This document shows, piece after piece, positions 26,443 to 37,000 of a DNA stretch of 64,000 nt; the stretch's first letter is position 1; the number at the start of each line of letters is the position of its first letter. The translations under genes and the position numbers were made by a program. Under the pieces are notes generated by a model. The model searched no databases. It was not told where the DNA came from and saw nothing but the letters and a program-made list of their open reading frames with translations. Origin of the DNA: an uncultured Bacteroidota bacterium (GTDB lineage Bacteria > Bacteroidota > Bacteroidia > Flavobacteriales > Flavobacteriaceae); the NCBI GenBank assembly GCA_902590705.1, contig CACIXU010000006.1:38376-102375 (forward strand), written 5' to 3'.

Positions 26443-27966
26443 ATGAATTTAAAGCAAAAATTAAAAAGAATATCTTTAATTATAATATGCTTACCCCTTT
26501 TAGGATCAAATAAAGAAAGTAAAAACCCACCTAGGTACAATGTATTGTTCATTGTGTCTGATGACCTTAATTGCGATCTTGGTGCTTATGGAAATGAAAT
26601 GGTTGTTACGCCAAACATAGATAATTTAGCCGAAAGGGGCGTCTTATTTGGAAATGCTCACAATCAATATCCTTGGTGTGCTCCTTCAAGAGCCTCATTC
26701 ATGACAGGATTATATCCCGATCAAACAAATATTAAAAAGTTAAGAGTTTATTTGAGACAGACCCTGCCTAAAGTTGTTACAATTGGACAAAGATTTAAGC
26801 AAGAAAATTATCATTCTGTTCGGGTAGGGAAAATTTTCCATTATCATAACCCCAGAGATATAGGAACTGCAGGTCATGATGATAATTATACTTGGGATCA
26901 AACTGTAAATCCATATGGCAGAGATAAGGTTGAGGAATATAAAATAAATACATTATCTCCCAGATCATATGGTGGAACACTAAGCTGGCTTGCAGCAGAT
27001 GGGACTGATGAGGAGCAAACTGATGGAATTGGTGCAACTGAGACGATCAATTTTCTCGATAAATTTGCCAAAAGTGGCGAAAGCTTCTTCCTTGCATTTG
27101 GATTATACCGTCCTCATACCCCCTATGTTGCACCAAAAAAATATTATGATCTTTATGAAACTCAAGGGATGGAAATTCCTGAAAGTTCAGAAGAATATCT
27201 CCAAACAATTCCAATTCCAGCTGCAATAAGTATTCGAGAAAAAAAGAATCAGAATAACCTGGAGGAAAACTTAGCTAAAACAATTAAAGAAGCTTATTAC
27301 GCTACTACAAGTTTCGTTGACGCTCAAATAGGGCGTGTTTTGGATAAATTAAAGGAAACTGGATTAGATAAAAATACAATTGTGGTTTTCACTTCAGATC
27401 ATGGCTACCATCTTGGAGAGCACGGGCATTGGCAAAAACGTACCCTTTTTGATAATGCAACTAGAGTTCCTCTTATTGTAGCTGGTCCAGGCATAAATAA
27501 AAATGAAAAAATAATGGGGGCTCCAGTAGAACTTGTTGATATCTACCCTACTTTAATGGAACTTTTAGACATGGATACACCAGAATTTATTTCTGGAAAA
27601 AGCTTTGCTCCTCTTTTAAAGGATTCTAATGCAAGGGTTAGAGAAAGTGCCCTAACAGAACTGGGGGTTAATACTGGATATGGAGCTAAAGTTTCTGGTT
27701 ACTCTATAAAAACTGAGCGTTATCGATTAACTCAATGGGGCTATAGAGGAGTTTTAGGGTTTGAATTATATGATCATAAATATGATAAACAAGAACTTAA
27801 TAATCTTGCTAACCGAGATTCATATAAGTTTATTAAAGATTCCCTAACCAATGTTTTGTCATATAGAATTAGTGAGGCCCAACGAAAACCTAAAGGACTC
27901 GAAATTATCTCCGATGGTGCGAGGGAATGGCAGGAACCCAGAGAGGTCTTTTCACAGCCAAAATAA
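26443..27966 (+). CDS. S1 sulfatase, iduronate-2-sulfatase-like
   Basis: A 507-residue formylglycine sulfatase. The N-terminus has a signal sequence (about 1-22). Metal ligands Asp40-Asp41 (FIVSDDLNCDLGAYGN) are followed by the maturation motif CAPSRASFMTG with Cys79, GLYRPHTPY, and FTSDHGYHLGEHGHWQKRTLFDNATRVPLIV. The DLNCDLG opening and RPHTPYVAP region are typical of iduronate-2-sulfatase-like members, which in marine Bacteroidota act on algal sulfated glycans. It lies between the MBL-rhodanese gene and the giant modular protein, 73 bases before the latter. Its substrate cannot be fixed from sequence alone. Sulfatases need a formylglycine-generating enzyme, not seen in this window. Confidence 0.92.
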   Translation: MNLKQKLKRISLIIICLPLLGSNKESKNPPRYNVLFIVSDDLNCDLGAYGNEMVVTPNIDNLAERGVLFGNAHNQYPWCAPSRASFMTGLYPDQTNIKKLRVYLRQTLPKVVTIGQRFKQENYHSVRVGKIFHYHNPRDIGTAGHDDNYTWDQTVNPYGRDKVEEYKINTLSPRSYGGTLSWLAADGTDEEQTDGIGATETINFLDKFAKSGESFFLAFGLYRPHTPYVAPKKYYDLYETQGMEIPESSEEYLQTIPIPAAISIREKKNQNNLEENLAKTIKEAYYATTSFVDAQIGRVLDKLKETGLDKNTIVVFTSDHGYHLGEHGHWQKRTLFDNATRVPLIVAGPGINKNEKIMGAPVELVDIYPTLMELLDMDTPEFISGKSFAPLLKDSNARVRESALTELGVNTGYGAKVSGYSIKTERYRLTQWGYRGVLGFELYDHKYDKQELNNLANRDSYKFIKDSLTNVLSYRISEAQRKPKGLEIISDGAREWQEPREVFSQPK

Positions 27967-28039
27967 TTTTATAAAAATAATTGTTACAATTTCATTAAAT
28001 TTCTAGAATTGTAAAGTTTGTCAGGGTTTTTTTATAATT

Positions 28040-31000
28040 ATGAATTATTTTACCATCATTAGAGATATTATATTCAGTAGATCAAACCTTATATCCGTAA
28101 TTTGTTTAATAGGTTTTTTTTCATTTTCCCAAACTTCATATTACGTTGCCAAATCAGGCTCTAATTCAAATTCAGGTACATCGTTATCTAGTCCTTTTTT
28201 AACAATCTCTCATGCAATTTCCCAGATCAATGCTGGAGATCAAATATTTATCAGAAGAGGAACTTACCATGAGGAAATTATTATAAATAATATTGACTCT
28301 TCTATTGGAAATGAGACCCTTATCACAAATTACAATAATGAACAGGTAATAATTGACGGGTCAATAAATGTAACAGGTCAATGGATAGATGATACCATTG
28401 GCGGTGTAGGTGTAAAAAAAGTTGAAAGTTTTACTGAGTCAATCACTCAGCTTTTTGTAGGAAATAACCAAATGGTTATGGCTAGGTGGCCTAACGCTCA
28501 ATTCAGTGATTTATCTATTTATGATCATGATAATTGGGCTCATGGAGAGGAAACTGGAAGTACAGATGGATCTTTTCTTATTGATGAAACCTATGAAAAT
28601 CCAGGTTCAATTAATCTAGCAAACTCAATTGGAATATTAAATGTGGGTTCATTTAGAACATTTAACCGCAATATTGCAACTCATACTCAGCAGGGAGGTG
28701 ACGATGTTATAACCTACACAAATCCAATTGGAGATAATGGAATAGGTGCCGGATTGTCAAATAATGGAGAATTAAAAGATAAACATCACTATTTCTTTTT
28801 CGAAGGGAAAAAAGAATTCTTAGATATCGAAAATGAATGGTTTTTAGACCACGTAAATGATGTTTTATATCTAAAACCACCCAATGGCATTGACCTAAAT
28901 AATACACCCATAAGAGGAAAAATAAGAGATTATTCAATATCTATTTCGGGTAGTGAGCACCTAAAAATAAATGGCTTAACATTTTTTGCAACCACAATTC
29001 ATACAAGTGGCAGTAAGAATATCGAAATATCAGAGTGTAATTTCTATTTCCCATCACACTCAAGAAGAATGCTTGGCGATTTATCTGGTGCTAATGTCAC
29101 TACATTTGGAACAGGTTCTGGAAATACTGCTAGAGTAGACTCCTCAGTAGTTAGTGGTTGTTTGTTCATTAATACTGAAGGTGAAGCTCTTGTGATTAAG
29201 GGTAATAATAATACCATTAAAAATTCATATTTCCGAAATATAGATTGGTCAGCGACAGAGCTCAACGGCTTGATGGTTTCAGTATTTGTTGATGGGACTT
29301 CAAATACATTTACTGGGAATGAGATATACCATACGGGAGCCTCAGCTACGGTCTGGCCAGGAGAGCAGTCAATTTTTTCATATAATATAGTATCAAGCAC
29401 AGGCCACGCCCAGTCTGATGGTTCAGTTTTTCAGGGGACAAAAAACTATGTTTTTGGGTCAGAGGTCCATCATAACTTTGTATACGATACGGAAAAATAT
29501 GCCTTTAGGTACGATGCTCCAGGAGGAGATGCTGCTCAAGCTGGAAGCTTTGGGGTTATGCACCACAATATTGCAGATAATACCCTGGGTCTAATGATAA
29601 AAGGAAATAATCAGATCATTGCTCATAATACTGTTATAAACACGATAAATAACAGAAATGACATAATTATTCTAGCAGAGGACTGCTCCAATACTAATAC
29701 ATGGATGTATAATAATCTTGCAGAGAGAATTGGTTCGCACAGAAGTGATGTATTATTTTCAGCTCCATCTAATGGACCAATGCCAATTGGTACAGAGGGT
29801 TATATTAAAAACGGGAATAATTGGGAGGTTTGTGATTCTAATGATGGTGCTCTATATTCTGGCACTGGAACTGGAAGCTCTACCGCTAATATCGATACAA
29901 TCAATCAATCTAGACCAGGGATTTCTTATAATGCAAATGTTGAAAGCCTTATTAATTATAATCCAGGTAACGGTAAAACCATTTCAGATTATCAGCCAAC
30001 TAGTAACCAAATTATTGACCAAGGTGTCTCATTGACAAACACTGTGTCTACATCTTTAACCGCAAGCAATCAATTGAATTCAATTGTTCCACACACCCCT
30101 GTTGGATCTGGAACTGATATTGGTGCCATTGATGGAAACTCACTATGGACTCCTGGAGTTCAGGGATGGACACCCCAGCAAAATATAAACCTAGAAGATA
30201 TATTTTATAATCCTGGGATTGTTAAATCAAATCTTCTATTACACTTTGATTTTGCTAATTCAACATCATATCCTGGTTCTGGCAACCAGGTTTACGATCT
30301 ATCAAATAATTACAATCAAGGAGAACTTAACGGTAATCCTGGTATGTTAAATAATCATGGAGGAGAGATAGATCTTGATGGTACTAATGATTATATACAA
30401 TTAAATGATCCTTTTTCTTATCAGGAGCACTCGGTGGAAATGTGGATTAAAATGAAAGACAGTAATAATGCTTTTTTATGGGACGCCAGAGACTCTAATG
30501 ATGATGGATATATTTTGTTCTATAATTCAGCTTACAAATACTTTATCCAGACTTCAGACCTAGAAAATTCTCAATCACACCTTAATCAGTGGGTGCAAGT
30601 TGTAGCCAGTTACAATGGTGAAAAGTCAAGGATATTTATTAACGGACAAAAGGTTGAACAATCTAACAGTATTAATAAAGTTATAAATAATAGTACGAAT
30701 GCAAGAATTGGTGCAAGAAATTTTGATCCATTGGCCCATTTTTCAGAGGCAGAAATCGGGATTGTAAGGTTTTATAATCAAACCTTATACAGTACTGATG
30801 TTTTGCAAAACTATAATGCTAACGCTGCTAGATTTGGACTAACATCTAACCCAACTTCCCCAACATCCATTGATATTACCCAACCAATTCCAACCAGAGG
30901 ACTAAAACTCTATCTTGATTCAACTAAATCTGATTCCTATCAATCTGGAGGTAATACATGGTTCGACTTAAGTGGAAACGATTATGATTTCACAGTAGTA

Positions 31001-34000
31001 GGAAACCCTCCTTTTGATTCATCTATAAAGGGAGGAGTTATTGATTTTCAAACAGGGGGTGATTATGCTACAAACAATTCTGATCCAATTTTAAACGTAA
31101 ATTCATACACAAAATTTGTTGCATTTTATCCTAAAACACCTCATTCTTCAAATAACTTAATCTCAGGTGGTGAGCAATCTATGCATGCTTTTTGGATGAA
31201 GGGAAAAAACGACAGAATACAAGCCGGCCACAATAATACATGGGCACTAGTAAATTATTACCCTAACGGTCAAAATAACTCAATTTTAGATAGTTGGCAT
31301 CTAGGTGCAGTAAGTTTTGATACAAACAATGGATTTGACCTTTATCATAATGGTAATTTAGTTGATTCAAACTCCTCTCAAACAACCATAGCTCAACAAA
31401 CATCACCACTTGTTAATATTGCTAAATATAATACTGGCAATTACTTCAATGGATATATCCCTGTCGCGATTATTTATGATCGAAAACTTTCTCAAAATGA
31501 GATTAACAGTTTAAGTAATCATTTTGCCTCCAGATATAGCCTCTCCCCGACAAATACATCGTCTCTGACAATTGATGAGGGTGTTGGAATGGGGACAGTT
31601 TTGGCCAATCTCAGTGCCACTGATTCTGACTCTACAGAATTCACATACAGCCTTGTAAGTGGAAATGGAACTAATGATCAGCATAATTCCTCATTTACTA
31701 TCTCAGGCACTCAGGTTGTGACTAATAATATTATTTCGTTTGACAACACGCCAGTAATGAATATTAATCTAAAAGTTGAGGATGAATCAAACAATAGTTT
31801 TACAAGTTCATTTGTTGTCTATGTAAATGATTTAAACAGAACTCCAACTGATATTGGAGTTTCGTCTTTAACTTTTCCTGAGAGTGTTTCTGCTAGTTCA
31901 ACTATTGCTACTTTGTCTGCTGTTGACTCTGACACAAGTGACACACATGTTTTTTCTTTAATCAATGGAAATGGATCTAATGACGCTGACAATTTAAGCT
32001 TTACAGTTAGTGGAACTAGTTTAATTATAAACTCTATTGCTGATTACGAGACGAAGGCTAGTTATAATATATATTTAAATGTTTTTGATGGAGCAAATAA
32101 CTTTGCCAAAGCCTTTACAGTTAGTGTTACCAATGTTAATGAAGCACCTAGCGATATATTCCTTTTAGAAGTTGATACAAATGATTTAGTTCTTTATTTA
32201 AATGCTAAAAATATAGATTCCTACCCAGGCTCAGGTAATCAGTGGTTTGATTTAAGTGGCAATTATAATAATGGTTTAATTAATGGTGCAACATACAATT
32301 CCTCATCTGACGGAGGGTTTTCATTTGATGGAAATGATGATAAAGTAGTAATTCAACATGACAACTCGTTAAATTTTGAAAGTAATTTAACTGTTATATA
32401 CACCCTAAAACCTGATTGGAGTAATTCCTCATATAGTCCTGGAATTTCAAAAGGAGAAAACAAAAACAGTAATTTTTCTAAATGGGTAGGCATTGACAGG
32501 CAAATTGATATTTCAACGCAAGTAGGGAATAATCAAACAGAAAATGTCAACTCCTTAAGACCAGCATATGATGCCACTAATGACATCAGTGCGGGTAATT
32601 GGTATACTATTGCTATAACTATTGACTCATCAAAAAATCAGAAAACATATATAAACGGATCTCAAGTGGGTGTGACCAAGTCCATAACTCTTGGAGCAAC
32701 AAACACTCTTAATTTGACTATCGGACAGCTCCCCGGTTATAGTCATTCCACATATGGAGATGGAGAACTTGGAAAAATCATACTTTATAACGCTGCTTTG
32801 ACATCTGCTCAGGTAAGTTCTAATTTTAACTTGATGTCAAATAGTTCAACTCCAACTTCCTCATATGCATCGATCTTTGAGGGGTCACCAGTAAATACAC
32901 TAGTTGGAAGCTTTACAGCTACCGATTCTGATACTTCAAATTTAACATTCTCAATCATTCAAGGTGATGGAAACAATGATCAACATAACTCATACTTTAC
33001 TATATCAGGTAATCAATTAAAGGTTAACAATGGAAATATAAATTATGACATAACTACAAAATTGTTTGTCAATATTCAAGTAAGTGATGGTGATTTAACA
33101 TATACAAAGCCTTTTGAAATTGCAGTTATTGATTTAAATAGAACACCTACAGATATCGGTATTTCATCAACAACTTTTCTAGAAACTGTATCTGCTAGTT
33201 CAACAATTGCCTCTTTATCTGCTGTTGACTCTGATACAAGTGATACTCATGTTTTTTCTTTAATTAATGGAAATGGATCCAATGACGCCGATAATTCTAG
33301 CTTTACAATTAGTGGAACTAGTTTAATTATAAATTCCACTGCTGATTATGAGAGTAAGGCTGCCTATAATATATATTTAAATGTATTTGACGGAGCCAAC
33401 AATTATGCCAAGGCCTTTACTGTTAGTGTTACAAATGTTAATGAATCACCGAGTAATCTTGGATTTTTGAGCAGTGACCTAGCCATTCCAACCAATGGTC
33501 TGATTTTGCATTTGGACACCTCAAATTCAGACTCATACCCTGGGAACGGAGATACTTGGTTTGATTTAAGTGGACAAAATGCTCATGCTCAGGCAACTAC
33601 ACTTCCCGCATTTGGTCTAAATGGAGCTCAAATTAAAAACTTTGATTTCAGTACTAATAGTCATGGTTTTAATAGCGTAGATATAAGTCAAGAGTATAGA
33701 GACCTAATAGTGATTAAAAAACTAGAGACTGGAGGAGGCATTAAGACCGTTTTTGGTCATTACAATTTTCAGGATGATTCATTTAGAATTAATGGAAGCC
33801 AGGTTAAGGTCCAAAACACATTCGACGCTAACGATTGGCAATTCGGTTCGACCTCTGATGTTTTTGTAAATGGATCATTTATAACACAAAATACCACTGT
33901 ACTGAATCAGTGGGTATTTGTAAGAACCTATCGTTCAAATAATGCCGGTTTTGGAAATAGTTTTAGATATGAAATTTCAAAGGGTCATGGTGGGGGAGGT

Positions 34001-37000
34001 AGATCTTACAGGGGAAAGATAAACCTGATTTTAGCATATAACAGAAAATTAACCAATCAAGAAGTTCAAGACATTTATCAAAGTTTATCCCCCAGGCTGA
34101 ATGGAACTGAGACATCTCTGACTGTTTCTAGTACTTCTTTTCAAACCTCTATTGACGAAGAGGTATCAATTGGAACTGAGGTGGGTACTTTAACAGCCAC
34201 TGACTCTGATACAACTAATCTTACTTACAGTCTGGTATCGGGCAATGGTACTAATGATCAACATAACTCACTATTTACAGTGTCTGGTACTCAGTTAATA
34301 GTAGCTGGTAATATTGATTATGAGACCAACGCAACCTTGAACATCTACGTTCAAGTTTCTGATGGTGAGAATACCTATCAAAAAGCAATGATTGTTAACG
34401 TAAATGATGTTAAAGAAACTCCATTAATTCAGGTAAGCGACATTATAAAAACATTTGGTGGTGCAAATTTTGATTTGACTGCCACTTCTTCGAGCACTGG
34501 TGCATTTACTTACACTGTTGCCGACCAAAGTGTGGCTTCAATAAATGGAAATACAGTAACGATTTTAGGAGCTGGTTCAACATCTATCACTGTGACTCAG
34601 GCTGAGGATAATAACTTTACCTCTGCTACAGCCACATTTTCTTTAACAATAAATAAGGCTGATGTAATAATTATGATTGACGATATAACAAAGAACTATG
34701 GTGATAATGATTTTAATTTAACTGCTGTTTCTTCTAGTACATTTGTATTAACGTCAGATTTTATTACCCTTTCTCCACCTACAAATACAAATCCAACTTA
34801 TTGGTATGTGAGCTCTGTATGGAATAATAATTCATTTTATGAAAATGCGCCTCCAGGTTATGCAGATAATAAATATTACACACCTTGGTTAGACTCACCT
34901 CAATCCTGGACTGCAAAGTTTAATAATACATCGCAATGGATTACTCTTGACCTCCAAGCTGAATCAATGGTTTACCAGGTCATAACAAAAGCGAGGACTA
35001 TTAGTAATCAGAATTACAATCAATATGTAAAAAAAGCAAATATTCTTTACGGTAGTGATAACACTAACTGGACAACAATATACAATAATACGAGTCTCCA
35101 AACTGCATCTGATGATATTCCAGTTTCAAAAGTACTTCCCGCTCCTGTTCCTGCCAGATATGTAAAAGTTGAGCCAACTGAATGGAATACTAATATATCT
35201 ATGCGAATGGGTGTAGTTTATAGAACAATTGGTCAATCACTATCAAGCAATGGTAGTTTAACTTTCTCAAGTTCAAATAACAATGTGGTTTCCACCTCCA
35301 GTAGCTCAGCTACTATAAAAGGAGCGGGATCTGTAAACATTACGGTCTCTCAAGCTGAAACTTCAAACTATAATTCTTCAACTAGCTCGTTTACTATAAC
35401 TGTTAATAAAATTGATCCTACAATCACATTTGATAATTTGACAAAGACTTTTGGAGATTTAGATTTTAACCTAACGGCGACCTCTTCAAGTACAGGAGCC
35501 TTTAACTTTAATATTCTAGATACAAATATAGCGACAGTGACAGGAAGTAGTACAACCATAGTTGGAGCGGGAACTACCACAGTGACTGTAAATCAAGCAG
35601 CAGACTCAAATTATAATGCTGCTGTTGCTACTATGACACTTAGAGTAGATAAAGCAGATCCTGGAATTGGAAACTTCAGTCAAATAGTAAAAACTTTTGG
35701 TGATCAAAGTTTTGAGATTATTGAACCAACAAAAAATTCAAATAATACCTCAGACTTTATCTATAGCTCAAGTAATCCATTAATAGCATCCGTAACTGGG
35801 AAAATTATCACCATACACAAGGCAGGCTCAGTATCAATAACTGCTAATTTACCTGCTGACAATAATTTTATTGCTTCATCTGTTTCAACATCTTTAACTA
35901 TAAACAAAGCAAATCAATCCATATCAATTGGAGAGCTTCCAACAACTCTACCTTTAAAAGATTTTAATTCTATATCATTAACTGCCTCCTCAACATCAGG
36001 AAGTCCAGTAAGTATGTCTCTTGCAAATGGATCAGCTGCCAGTTTGAATGGAGCACCTGGAAATTATAGTCTAGTTAGTATTCAACAAACTGGTCTAGTG
36101 ACAATTACCTTTTTTGTAAGTGAAAATTCAAGTGAAAATTATAAGGCAGCTACTGTTACGCTTGTAGTCGATGTTGTCAAAGTAAATCAAAATATTTCAT
36201 TAAATACAGCACCACCAAATTTTTTAAGTTTTTCTGAGAATCTTTCTTTCACAATTGATGCCTCGTCGAGTTCATCACTGCCACTATCATATAATATTTT
36301 AAGTGGGAATGGATTAATTAATTCGAATATTGTTTCAGTAACTGGGGTCGGTCAAATAATTATTCAATTAAGTCAACAAGGAAATAATGAGTTTAATCCT
36401 GCACCGTTATCAAATTTAACAGTAAATGTAGGGCAGGGAAATACTTTACTCTCTGAATTTAATATTTCCGAAAAATTTGTTAATGATTCTCCCTTTGATA
36501 TTACTCCACCGAATTCAAATAGGTCTGGTGAAATTATTTATACTAGCTCAAACCCACAAATTGCTACCATATCTGGAACCAAAATTACAATTTTAAATAT
36601 TGGACAAACAACAATTACTGCAAATCAAATTGCAACCAACAACTATAAATCCGGAACAATCAGCTCTGTTTTTATTGTGAATCAAATTATTAATCCTGAT
36701 TTTGATAATGATGGAATTGATGACCCTTATGATAACTGTTTTTCAGTTCCAAATCCAGATCAAAATGACAATGATAGTGACGGAATAGGAGATTCTTGTG
36801 ATAACGATGATGACAATGATGGGGTAGACGACTTATTAGATAATTGTAGAAATGAGTCGAATTCCTCTCAAGATGATTTTGATAATGATGGTATCGGTGA
36901 TAAGTGCGATATTGATGACGATAATGACGGTTATAATGATATTGATGATCTATTTCCACTTGATGAGAGTGAATGGGCTGACTTTGATCAAGACGGTGTA

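Noticed and set aside
28011..28019. TAAAGTTTG as promoter of the giant gene
   Set aside because: It has three instead of two bases between TA and TTTG and no TTTG at a suitable upstream distance.
29044..30035. Open frames of 105-118 codons on both strands within the giant gene
   Set aside because: They lie fully inside a well-supported domain region (beta-helix) and show no protein-like pattern.
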